DNA from: Posidonia oceanica
Taxonomy: Eukaryota; Streptophyta; Magnoliopsida; Alismatales; Posidoniaceae
Assembly (NCBI GenBank): GCA_037176725.1
Contig: JAZBRS010000077.1
Coordinates: 4,154,001 to 4,218,000, forward strand
Length of the DNA stretch: 64,000 bases
Direction of reading: 5' to 3'
Notes under the pieces: model-generated
Databases searched by the model: none
Told to the model about the DNA's origin: nothing
The model's input: only the letters and a program-made list of their open reading frames with translations
Program-made: the position numbers and the translations under genes
Shown here: in pieces, positions 10,721 through 21,158 of the stretch
How the letters are laid out: each line of letters starts with the position of its first letter
Numbering within the stretch: the first letter of the stretch is position 1

Positions 10721-12215
10721 CATGCTTAAGAAAAATAAATGAACAGTGCAAACGCAGAATGACGGCCACTGTAGCAGTTGCTACCAGTGACCACGAATGG
10801 CGGAGGAGGGATGCTGGGGAAGTGCTGATCGGCGGGTGACCTGCTCCGGAGCCGTGCGGAGGTTGGTGCAGCGTCGGCGAGGCGTGACATGGCCTGAGGA
10901 TGGCCGGAGAAGACGACGGAGCCTGCAGAACTGTTCGGAGGTAGCCCGGACGATTGGCGCGACGCTAGGGGAAACCGGAGGCAAGGTCGTGCTCCTGGAG
11001 GTCGTGCAGACCTCAGACGACGATCAGAAGTGCTTTCTGCTAATCGGAGCGGCAAGGCGACCTCTGAGCTCGCCAGAGAAGAAAGGAGATGGCGGCGTTG
11101 ACTATCCGCGACAGGGACCAGAATCCTATTCTAAGGGGCGGAAAAGCATGCAGGAAAGAAACCTAAGCTAATGGGAGAGAGGGGTACCTGTTCTGGCGTC
11201 CGGAGCGTTCCCCCGACATCGGCTGTTTCAGCAGAGGTCGGCGAGGTTGGACTGGCAGCTGCGGGTGTCTCTGGTGGCTCGCGGTCGTCCGGATCTGCTC
11301 AGTGCGATCCTCCGAAGCTTCCTGGGTAGCTGGAATGGAGCTTCGACAATCGAAGGTGAAATCGACTTCTGTTGGGTACACAGAAGACACCGGAGGTCGG
11401 GAGAGCTGGTTGTTGCCCTCTAGATCAATTGGAAGATGCCGGTGACTTGCTGGAGGTTGGGTGAAGGTTCCTGGATGCTTGGAAAGGCTGGTGGAGGGCT
11501 GGAGAAGGAGTTTGCTGATGGAGGGATTTTTGGACAGAAATCGGGCTAAGTGTTTGTAGTGGAGGGTTGGTGCTATGGTGGGGGTTAGGGCTGAAGCTCA
11601 GGTGGGTTGAAAAACTGGTGATTCAGGGAGTAGGATGCTGGAGTTTGGGTTGATTTCGGTGGGCAGTGGGGTTGGGAATTTTGGAAGGTGGAGGTGTTGG
11701 GTTCTGCTGAGGATTTTGGGTGATTGGAGGGTGGTTTCTGAGATGGTTCTGGCTGTGGAATGGAGGGCTGAAATGCTGGGACTCTAGGTGAGATTTGGGG
11801 GTGAAATGGGAGTGATTCGGATGGAGATGGAGGCTCTGGTTTCGGTGGAATGGAAGAGGAGGAAGAGGGCTGCTTTGCAGTGGAAGAGGAGGGGATTTTG
11901 GGTGCTGGACGCTCTGGATTTTCTTGCTCTCTCTCGGACGATCCAAAGGGCAGTGAAGGAGGAGGAAGATGGAGGAGGGTTTTGTTCGAGCTGGGGCACT
12001 TGATGGAGTTGGCAGAAGGCATGGCTTGGGATGGGTTTGGGCAGGAGTTGGCAGGGTGCTGGCAGCTGTGGCAGTGAGTGGGGAGTTCGGCGAAAGGCAT
12101 GGGCTGTGAGGCTGCAAATGCCGAAAGATGGAGTGTGGGCAAGGGTGGAGTGCTGTGATGGGCGGCCGGCTGTGAGAGAGGTGTCTCTGCAGAGATGGCG
12201 TGCTGGGATTTGAAA

Positions 12216-12470
12216 ACCAGAGAGGGAAGGAGAGGAGAAGGAGAGGAAGAAAGGAAAGAAAAGCAGGAAGGAAGGAAGAGGCTCGTGGAGGTGGGCTGGG
12301 CTATGCGCGGAGAGAAAAATAAAAGAAAAAAAGAGAAGAAGGAAGGAGGGAAGGGCTGGTGGGCTGGACCAAAAGAGAGAAAAAGAAAATGGAAAAGAAA
12401 GGAAGAAAAAGAAAGGAAGAAGAGAAAGAAGGAGAAAATAAAAATAAAAATAGAAAAGGATGGGAAAAAG
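12216..12470 (+). repeat. Purine-rich tracts in LTR A'
   Basis: Two almost pure A/G runs lie at about 12216-12281 and 12370-12452, separated by a short mixed segment. Pyrimidine- or purine-rich counterparts occur at 1620-1870, 32088-32320 and 57280-57440 in related LTRs. Confidence 0.6.
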
Positions 12471-13725
12471 TTTTTAGAGTAGCTGTGTTTAAGTTCGGAT
12501 TTTAATTAGGTTTTTAGTGGTTGTTTTTAATTGGTTAATTAGGGTTAGAAATAGTTTTAGTTTTGATTTAAGTTAGGATTTAAGTTGTTTTTTAATTTTT
12601 TTTGATTTTGTTTAGATGTTTGTTAAGTTTTTAATTAAGTGTTTATAAATTTTTGATTGTTTCTTTTTCCTTTTTAATTAAGTTTTTTAAATTGTTCCTT
12701 TTAGGTTTGTTTAGTTAGGTTTCTCTTTTTCTTAAGTAGTTGTCCTAGTGTTCTTAATTATTTTCTTTCTTTTTGGGATTTGTTTCTTGATTATTTTTAG
12801 TAGGATTTTTACTTTTGATTTGTTTGGAGTATATTCCGATTTTTGCTTGATTTTATAGCATTTTCTTTTTGTTTGTTTTACATTTTTTAGATTGCATTCA
12901 TGGTTTTTAGTTTTAGTTGGTTTTAGTTAGCTTTTTGCTTTTAATTGTTTGTTTAAGTTTTTAATTATTTATTTTTAGGATTTTGATTTGTTTTCCTTTT
13001 GTTTTTAGAGTTTTAAAGGTTTTTAAGGATTTTTTAGAGATTTAGTAAGAGAAAGGAAAAGAAAAGGAAAAGGAAGAAGAAAAGGAGGAGTAAGGAAGAA
13101 AGAGGAGAGTTGAAAGAAAATAATTTTTAGAAAGCCAAAGAAAATGCTAAAAATAAGATAAAAATAGAAATAAGATTCAGAAGAGATAGATGCACAAGGG
13201 GGGCCCACAGCCAGGCAAGGAGAAGGGAGAGAAGGGAGTGAAAAGAGGGAGGATAATTAGGAGAGAGAGAGAGGAGAGAGAAAAGAATAATCTAGGAGAG
13301 AGAAAAGGATAATTTGGTGAAATGAAGGGGTTAGGGGTTTAGAAAAGAGATGAAATTTGAGGAGTGTGTGGCCTAGGGTCTCTAGTGTTGGACCTAGGGT
13401 TTGGGTTTGGTTTTGGGAGAGTTTTGGAAGGGTTTTGAGGTGTAGAAAAAGGGTAGTTTTACCTAGGTTTTCTAGGGTTTTTGGGAGTGGTTTTGGTTTG
13501 GAAATTTTAAGGGTTTTTGGTAGGTTTGCTAAGTTGGGAGTGGTGAGTTTTCCTATAGTTTTTGGGTAGTTTTTGGGCTCAGGAAAGAGGTGTGATTCTG
13601 GGTTAAGTTTGGGCTTGTTTTGGAAAGAAGGATGAAAAGGAATGTGTAGGTTTGGACCTAGATTTGGATCCAAAAGCCACCAGGAGATTCCAATTGATCA
13701 AGCCTGTCAAAATGGAGTGTCAACA

Positions 13726-14179
13726 ACCGCAAAGGATGATATGATAAGTTTCGGACTTATCGACCGCAAAGGATAAGATGATTAGTTTCGGACTTATTGA
13801 CCGCAAATGATAAGTTTCGGACTGATCGACCGCAAAGGATGATATGATAAGTTTTGGACTTATCGACTGCAAAGGATAAGATGATAAGTTTTAGACTTAT
13901 CGTCCAGAAAGGATAAGTTGATAAGTTTCAGACTTATCGACTGTAAAGGAAGATATGATAAGTTTCGGACTTATCGACTGTAAATGATAAGATGATAAGT
14001 TTCAGACTTATCAACTGGAAAGGATAAGTTTCGAACTTATCGACTGCAAAGGATGAAATGATAAGTTTTGGACTTATCGACAGCAAAGGCTACGATGATA
14101 AGTTTCGGACTTATCGATCGGAAAGGATAAGTTTCAGACTTATCGACCAGAAAGGATAAGTTTCGGACTTATCGACCGC
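13726..14179 (-). repeat. Tandem hairpin array of element F, right part
   Basis: Continuation of the array cut at 8301. Units run GATAAGTTTCGGACTTATC then GACCGCAAAGG. The array ends at 14179 in ACCGC, directly before the LTR of element E. The E insertion therefore lies at the same point of the repeat unit as the A' insertion. Confidence 0.75.
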
Positions 14180-16158
14180 TGTGATCGTCTTGAATTGTGG
14201 TCGCACACTGCCAGAGCTCGCACGCGCCAGTCAGTTGGGAGGTCACGGCCAACGGTGAACCTGAGAAAGGACACTCGACTCAAAAACACCGGAAAAAGCG
14301 AAGAACGCAAGGAAAAACAAAAGAAAAGACACGGAGTTGCCACTTAATCTATTAAAAATCGGGAGACTAGGAAAATCGTACGCGAAAACATGCAGAAAAA
14401 CTCATGCAGTTTAAAAAAACATGCAAATCCGATCCAAGTGTATACGACACAAAGTCAATACGGTCCAGAGAAAGGGTAAGGACTCTTGTTACGTGCAGGG
14501 AAGGTGTTAGGCACCTCCAACATGCTCGAGGAAGTCAGTCTTTCTTGGCCAATCCGCTCTTGTGTGGCTAATGTTGGCGTATAGCGCCGGTTTATGTTCG
14601 CCCGAGGGCGGTATGCAACATGCATTTATAAACCATGCAAAGCTTAGCAAAAACCATGCAAAAATGACTATTTAAAGTTAAAATACCATTATACAACGAT
14701 AAACAAAGCAGGGAAACAAAACCAAAACAATGCGAGTCAAGAACAAGGCGGCAACAAAAGGCTTAGTCCATTGTCTGAAACTTAGCTTGAGTCGCCGGTC
14801 AACATGGCGACAGTGCACGTCGCTGCTATGCGCAGTGACGGTGCAAGTCGTTGCTCTGACTAGCAGCCAAGGCTGCCTCAGGCAAGCTAGACAGCGAACT
14901 TCGCCGACTGATCAAACCATGCAAATGGTTGTAAAACCTGCAAGTAAACATTCACAGAGATAGACGGCATATCAAGGAACATACTCATGCAATCAACATG
15001 CAAACGGGTGCTTGGGTCACGAGATACACCGGCGCAAAGTCTGGCCCAGGGACTGCCAGAAGCACAGTCGAGCCACTGCTGCAACAGGCGACATGACTGG
15101 CAGTCCACTGGCCGGAGTTCATCGCCAAATCGTGCACCGCTGGCGATGCTAAAAATCCAATCAACGATTGGGAAAGCTCGACAGCGTTCCTAGGAACACA
15201 CACATGCAATCAAAATAAAAAACGAGCCTCTAGATCGCTCCCCCCACCTAATGGGTTTCCTCACCAGTGGCCGAGGACTCCGACGGCTATGGAGGAGGTC
15301 AGGGAGCTCCAAGGCTTACGCATGACTCACTAGAAGCTTGGGGGAGTTGGGACGAGGCCAAGGAAACAATCGGAACTAAAAACAAGCAACCGGGCATTCC
15401 TCACCGCCTCCTTGCCGTTGACGATCGGCCATGCATGGTGTCCGGCGACGAGGGAGGCCGGGAGTGCACTGAGGGGCATCTGGAACGTCAGCGAGTAGCG
15501 AGAAAGATAGGTGGCAGTCTGGCAAAGCTAAAGGGATGAAAAAATAGGGCGTCCGAGCTTCTCTGAAGGCTCCCTCATCGCGCCAGAGTCCACGAACGTT
15601 GCTGGCCGTGTTGACAGGGGTGAGCTCGTGGGCTTCCCTGGCGCACGAAGGAGGTTTGGGGAAGAACCAGCATGCAAGGTGGGTGCAAAGCAAGCTTTGG
15701 GACAATTCGTGCCATGTGCCCAACGGCCGGACGGCCTCACACAGGCGGCAGACGTCGCTGGAGCCGAGGAAGAAGAAGTGAAAACGGTGGGATTTAATGC
15801 CAAAAATGTGGGAAACAATATGAAACGATCCTCCTCCATCGAGGAACAAAACCAAATGGAAGGGGAGAGGTTACCTGAGCGGGAGGCGGCTGTCTCTCCA
15901 GCTCCGGCGAGACCAAATGGCGACGAATTTACAAGGCAGTGAGCAGGATGGACGGAACGAGGCACGGGACACTCGGGGAAGGTTTGCTCTTGCACAAGGG
16001 AAGATTTCTGATCACTCTGGAGGTCGGTGGCTCTGTGAATTGTGTGTGGTGTTGGGAGAAGTGATGGGTTCACCGATTTTGTTCGGCGAGGTTTGCCAAG
16101 TGGCATAGGTTGTCATCATGTTGGAGGGGACGGCGAGTAAGTGGTGCAGGGTGGCAAG
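14180..16158 (-). mobile_element. 3' LTR of element E, left segment
   Basis: The LTR begins on the plus strand with TGTGATCGTC at 14180 after ACCGC. It carries the shared motif at 14478-14518 and a PBS-like block (GAGTTGCCACTTAATCTATT) at 14333-14352. It is cut at 16158 by element D and resumes at 59052, ending at 59658. The full LTR is about 2.58 kb. Scattered GGCGAC/GTCGCC words occur through it. The reading frames here are short and share no feature with known proteins that I can see. Confidence 0.75.
14478..14518 (-). promoter_or_regulatory. Conserved LTR hairpin motif (E)
   Basis: The most diverged copy in the window: the plus strand reads AAGGTGTTAGGCACCTCC. The GGTG/CACC stem and the loop are intact, but the outer stem is weaker. 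Confidence 0.65.
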
Positions 16159-17850
16159 TGTAGACACCCTAATTTGACAGCCAATCGGCGGATTAAACTC
16201 GGAGGATCGAGCTCAGAAGCGGCAGACCCCACTTTCGACATTCACCAAACCAAACCCCAAAAACCACCCAAAATCCGTCAAAACTCCCAAACCCACTAAA
16301 CTCCACAAACTTAGGCCCATTAGAAACCCACTAGGCTCATTAGAAGCCTTGTTGAGACAGGAGGGTCTGGTCGGCAGTCACACAGGCGACTGACCCTGTT
16401 GCCACTCGTGGGGGCGACTCAGTCTGTCGCCGATCACAGCGGCGACTGGACTGTGTTGTCGCCTACGAGTGCGGCGACTCACTTGTTTAGCCTTCTCCCA
16501 CGCAGACTACCGCACGCCACAACCTGCAATCATGCCGTCCGCCCGTTCCCGTGCATGCCATCCTTGCCAGAGCCCACGCCATGTCCTGTAACCCACTCCC
16601 GTGCACGCCATGCACTGCCACCATCCTCCTTGTGCAGATGGCCGAACAAAACCAAGGAAACCCATCACTGTGAACACTCTTGCTCACCCCTGGTCTCACT
16701 TCCATACACACGGTCGGCTATTTTCCTTGGCATCCAGAGCAAGCCGGAGCCACCCACACCCTTCTGAGCGATCCTCGAGCATCCCCGGACACCTACACAA
16801 GCTCCAACAGGCTTCTCGAGCCTTTGAGCAGACGGGACACCGTCATCTTCCCCACCTCCGGCGGACCTCCCCAACTCTGGCCGGCAAGTCCGTTTCGCCC
16901 ACCAGACACTGCATTCTCCTTCCCCGAACACTGGGAAGCATCTTCGAACGTCCCCGAGCATGTTCCAACACCGTTGAGCAACCTCCGCTTCCTCCAGCGC
17001 TGCCGCGACCTCCACGCCATCCATCTCCAACGAGCCACAATGGGAGGCACGTCCGTGCCCCCACATAGGTGCGATATTACCTTCTCTCCATCCTCGGACC
17101 TCCCTCTAACTCTCTCGGCCTTCTCCGAGCGCCTTGGTGGTGTCTCGCGGCCTGTCGGCCACTCCCAAGGCCGACGGACGCGGTCGTCGCCGGCAAGAAG
17201 AGGAGCGAGGTGGTTAGAGTGATCTGCTAGCTCATTTTCCATTTTGAATGCATGCCTGTGTTTGTGGGAATGTCGTGAAGCTTCCCTGATCATCATCGGT
17301 CTTTTTCGTGCCACCGTTGGCGCCAATTTTGGCGTCGAAGTCCAACCTCCGGACTGTCGCTGGCAGGAGTTTGGGCTGCCATATCTCGCAGCCCAGGTGG
17401 CCACTTTGCTTGATGATTATATGCCTGTATTCGTGGTTGAATGCTCTTTGATTTACAGTATTTAGCTTCTTATATTACATCTCCGACGGTAGGAGATTTG
17501 GCTCCGAAGTTCGCTGTGCAGGCTGCTTGAGCTGCCAACTATGGCACCGCTTGTAGCGGCCACTTGCCCGGTTTTCTGGGCAGTCTCCGGGCTGACTATG
17601 CGCTGGCATATCTCCCTGTCCGGGCACCTATTTTACATCTTGTTTGCATGGATTTGATCCTTGTTATGCCCTCTGTGCTGCTATGTATTTGGTTTCTTGT
17701 TTTGAATCGAATCGCTAGCTTTTCTGAGGTGATGAAGTTGCTTGTTTGGGAACCTACACAAGGTCCAGCCGCCGCTCTCATCGGCGACTTGTGCCGCCGC
17801 CTCTCAGGCAGGCGACGAGCTTGGTCGCCCTGAGCACTAGTGACTTAGCC

Positions 17851-17856
17851 TATAAA
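17851..17856 (+). promoter_or_regulatory. Candidate TATA box of LTR D
   Basis: CCTATAAACC lies about 590 bp before the LTR end and upstream of the shared motif, a sensible place for the U3/R boundary. The 3' LTR has TGTAAA at the matching place (52528-52533), one transition away. No transcript evidence is available here. Confidence 0.45.
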
Positions 17857-18157
17857 CCAGACAGCAACCTTCATCCCCTGTTTGCCACTTTCATTTTGCA
17901 TCTGCTTAGCTTGTTTAACTCTGTTTTAGTTTCTTAATCGCTTTACCACTGCATCATGGCATTCTAGCCCTAGTCATCCATATTTGGCATGCTTTCACTA
18001 AGCATAGCATGTTCTCAAATGGCATTTAAGCTATTAAAGCATTCATAGCATGGCATAGCATCTATCACCTACGGGCGTATAGTTAAAGGCAAGCACTTGC
18101 CGAAATTCTCGCATATGTGAGCGATTAGCCAAGAAAGACCGATTCATCGGGCGTGTC

Positions 18158-18198
18158 GGGGGTGCCTAACACCTTTCCCGCAGGTAACAGGAGTCCTT
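18158..18198 (+). promoter_or_regulatory. Conserved LTR hairpin motif (D, 5' LTR)
   Basis: The core GGGGGTGCCTAACACCTT matches the A copy. It is 242 bp from the LTR 3' end. The corresponding copy in the 3' LTR is at 52835-52875. Confidence 0.7.
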
Positions 18199-18441
18199 AT
18201 CCTTTCTTTGGTCCCGCAATGACCATTATGCTCATATCCTAGGCACGAGTCATTTACTCTTGCATAACATTACATTCATTTGCATGTTTTCTTGCATTTC
18301 CCTAGTTTTCCTCATCTTTCCGATAATAGACTAGGTGGCGACTCTGTTTTTTTGCTTTATCTTTGTTTCTCTTCGCCGCTCTTCTTGTGACCCCTCTCTC
18401 GGGCCCTCGTTGGTCTGAATTTCAAGACAGGATTGCTATAG

Positions 18442-18459
18442 TGGTGACTCCGCTGGGAG
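18442..18459 (+). other. Primer-binding site of element D
   Basis: TGGTGACTCCGCTGGGAG starts one base after the LTR end. It differs by a few changes from TGGCGACTCTGCTGGGG, the PBS type complementary to tRNA-Arg known from Tat/Ogre elements and seen intact in G. Confidence 0.75.
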
Positions 18460-19574
18460 TTTTAGACTCCAGCATTCGTTTTGGTTTTCTCGCTTGCTTG
18501 GATTTCGCATTTTTGCTTACCTTATGCCTGCTTCCTTGCTTTATTTCTTGCCTTATGCATGGTTGCCTGCTTTATTGCTTACATTGCTCTTGTCTACTTT
18601 ATTTGTGCATTATACATGCCTTTTGAGTGGTAAATGCTTTGTTTTACACAATTGCTATGCCACTGTAGATATCCCATTTTCGCATTTTTGAGAGTTCATA
18701 GAGGATAGGAACTTCTGAGGCACCCATATCACACAACTAAGGCTTAATAGCACATTTTCCATATTTTCCATGATTTGTTTAAAGCATCGCTTGATTTTAC
18801 TTGACTCAAGGTTGTTAGCTGTGGCAGAGCTAACGCACCCAGACTCGTGGCAAGTCCGAGTACCTTGAGTACCCTTCATTCCACTCAAATCAATGGCAGA
18901 TTTAAGTTAAAGAAGGTGTTTTTATGATTTCATGGAATCTCTGAAGTTTTCCGGGCTTTTATCATGTTTCTCTGGATCAAATTAAAAGATAGGGTTAAAA
19001 AATGCAAAAAGACTTGCTAGTTGCCCCCCAGAGCGGCGACATAGCCAGGCGCCATTCAGAGCGGCGACTGGACTGTGCAGGCGCCAGGCAGATAGGCGAC
19101 TAGCATCCTTTCTCCCTCTCCAGTTTAAATATCAATATACTGGACATTAATATAACATACGGGAATTTTATAAGCTATTATAACATTTTTTCGTAAATTA
19201 TTGATATTTATATGATTTTCTAGCATTTAATATATGGTATAAAACATATATATCACATAAAATAAATAAAAATAATCAAAGAACAATCTAGAAAATCCTA
19301 GGTGGCTTCAAATAAATATCTTGATTTTTAACACGTTTTAATGTGCTCAACCAATCCCTTAAAATCAGAAACCAATCCCTTAAAATCAGAAATCAATCTA
19401 TTTTGTGGCTTGGAATAGTGCAACAGCTAGGCGCCACTACGTGCGGCGACTAGTTGATGTGGACTCCGTTTGACCTGGTCTTGCGGAGTTTCCACGGCAT
19501 TTTCACAATCTTTTTGGGAGATATTTATGCCAGTCGCCTGCCTTTGTGGTGACTAGCCATAAAAATCAGTTTTC

Positions 19575-19597
19575 TTCTAGAAGCTTCTAGAACCTTC
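19575..19597 (+). promoter_or_regulatory. Perfect five-block heat shock element
   Basis: The blocks are TTC (575-577), GAA (580-582), TTC (585-587), GAA (590-592) and TTC (595-597), each separated by exactly two bases (last three digits of the coordinates given). Heat shock factors bind such alternating blocks, and three are enough for a functional site. It lies 31 bp upstream of a TATA box. Confidence 0.7.
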
Positions 19598-19628
19598 CTA
19601 GATGTGAGCCACCCGTGTCCCACAAACC

Positions 19629-19636
19629 TATAAATA
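19629..19636 (+). promoter_or_regulatory. TATA box downstream of the heat shock element
   Basis: TATAAATA in the context CCTATAAATAGACCCC is a strong plant TATA box. It is followed by a leader-like stretch with GA-rich and AAACCCTA words (19680-19790). Transcription from here would start inside element D, about 1.5 kb upstream of gag. Start site not determined. Confidence 0.6.
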
Positions 19637-21158
19637 GACCCCGTGAGTCAGTGCTCAAGGGGAGCCAATTCATTAAAAGGAGGATTTTTTAGGGTTTAAG
19701 GAGGCCAAATTTAGAGAGAGAGAGTCATCTTCTAAGAGAGAAACCCTAGCCTCCACCTTCAATTCAGAAACCCTAAATCCCAGAGATCACCATATTCAAC
19801 TTAGATCCCCGAGATATCTAGCCTAGCCGGAGCTCCGACCGTGCCTCCACTTCCTTACTCCACTGCATACAGCACGAGGGTGAAGGGAGTATCTTCTTCC
19901 AATTTATTTTTTCATTTCATTATTGCATTCCTTAAATTAGGACCCATAGCATATGCATGCGGGGAACAACCCCTAGTTAGTATTAGATTCATTTGTTCAT
20001 ATTATTCTCTATTTTTTTCTATTGTCATTTACTACACACGAACTTACCTAGATCTATTTTTATTTGTTTTGAAGGAAAGGAATACGCTCACGTAACACGA
20101 GGACGCCGCTGGATGACACCCTGTCGTCGATCCAGTGAGCCGACTACCCACATCATCATCATCTCCCCAAGCGCCTTGTCTGCCCATTGACGAGTGGCGA
20201 TCACAACAAAGTTGACGACGTACGTGGAAGCGCAGTCATCTTCATAAACAACCCCAATTCCAACATCTACAGCCACCACACATGCACATGCCATGCATAC
20301 ATGCCTATCATGTCCACTACACAATGCACATGCCTTTTGCCTTGTTGTATGATTGTTTGCATGCAATGGCTTTTTGTTTCTTTCCCCTTCATGCATATGC
20401 CATGCTTAGGATATTAGAAACATGTTTGCTCCTCTTTTGGCTTAATTTAAAAGCAACAATAAAGCCAACTCTTAAATCTTAAGCACAACTAGAGCCAAAA
20501 CTTGCAATTTTCCCCTTTGGCTAAATAAGACGCAAGTAAAACACTTAACAGCATATTTACATGATTGAACATTTTAGAAAGCATGCATCTTCTCATCCCT
20601 GAGTCCACCCACTTAGTCTGAGAAGGATAGTGTTGGTCGCTTGTTCCATTGCTTTGGCGTGGCACAAGTTGGTCGATCTGTCCCCCCTTTGTATGGGGTC
20701 GTGTCGGTGTTAGTCGAGGGTACAATCCATGCTTTGGCAGGGTCGAGGCTCCAAACGCACCACCCGTTCATCACCTGAGCTTTGGTTAGGATTTACAGTG
20801 GGGGCCTACTTTTTTCTGACTTGGAGTCAATAAACCCATACCCATGAGTGAGTCCGAGTAGGAAGCCTACTCAGGACATGCATGGTGAGAGAGCGCATAC
20901 TAGGACACTCATCTGCATGTATGCCATTCATATCAACGTAACCACTTGCATTTTGTCCAAGTGCTAACCTGATTTGCTTTGCCTGTCCGTAGGTAGGTGC
21001 CGGGTCCTCAGCCGGAACTCGAGCGTCTCTGTCCTAGGCAGCTCCTCGTGGTCCCCCTCTCTTTCTGGGCTATTTCATCGTCTTCGATGATAGTTCATCC
21101 TAGGACTCGTGCGTCTTCTTTTCGCCGTAGCCCTGTCCTTACCCGCTTGTGATTAGCT

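Larger units (their letters stand above)
8302..13725 (-). mobile_element. Solo LTR A' (5.42 kb) with TSD ACCGC
   Basis: A complete long LTR in minus orientation: its plus-strand edges are TGTAGTAATC at 8302 and GTGTCAACA at 13725. It is flanked by identical ACCGC at 8297-8301 and 13726-13730, and the array sequence is continuous when the LTR is removed. There is no internal region, so this is a solo LTR left by LTR-LTR recombination. It has the same order of parts as LTR A: shared motif (8655-8695), minisatellite (9010-9180), degenerate repeats (9830-10720), GC-richer segment (10790-12200), purine tract (12216-12470) and T-rich segment (12480-13020). Confidence 0.9.
16159..18440 (+). mobile_element. 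5' LTR of element D (2.28 kb)
   Basis: Starts TGTAGACACC and ends GATTGCTATA, followed by the PBS. The U3 begins with a C/A-rich stretch and then a cluster of GGCGACT/GTCGCC words (16360-16490). A TATAAA box is at 17851 and the shared motif at 18158-18198. A PBS-like block (GACTAGGTGGCGACTCTG) is at 18329-18346. It aligns along its whole length with the 3' copy at 50864. Confidence 0.85.
18460..21158 (+). other. Leader of element D, 2.7 kb, non-coding
   Basis: No long coding frame is visible. 18460-18700 is T-rich. 19020-19100 and 19430-19560 contain more GGCGACT/GGCGCC words. 19130-19300 is AT-rich. 19575-19636 holds the heat-shock-like promoter. 20560-21158 is homologous to the segment just upstream of G's gag (about 40085-40760). 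The 19000-20400 part has no counterpart in G's shorter leader. Confidence 0.6.

Noticed and set aside
11585..12142. Pro/Ser-rich minus-strand frames as a possible host gene
   Set aside because: They lie in the GC-richer part of solo LTR A', are low in complexity, and have no intact counterpart in the other A-type LTRs.
16399..17404. Overlapping frames on both strands in D's 5' LTR
   Set aside because: Similar frames recur in the 3' LTR with different lengths and stops; GC-rich LTR sequence explains the openness.
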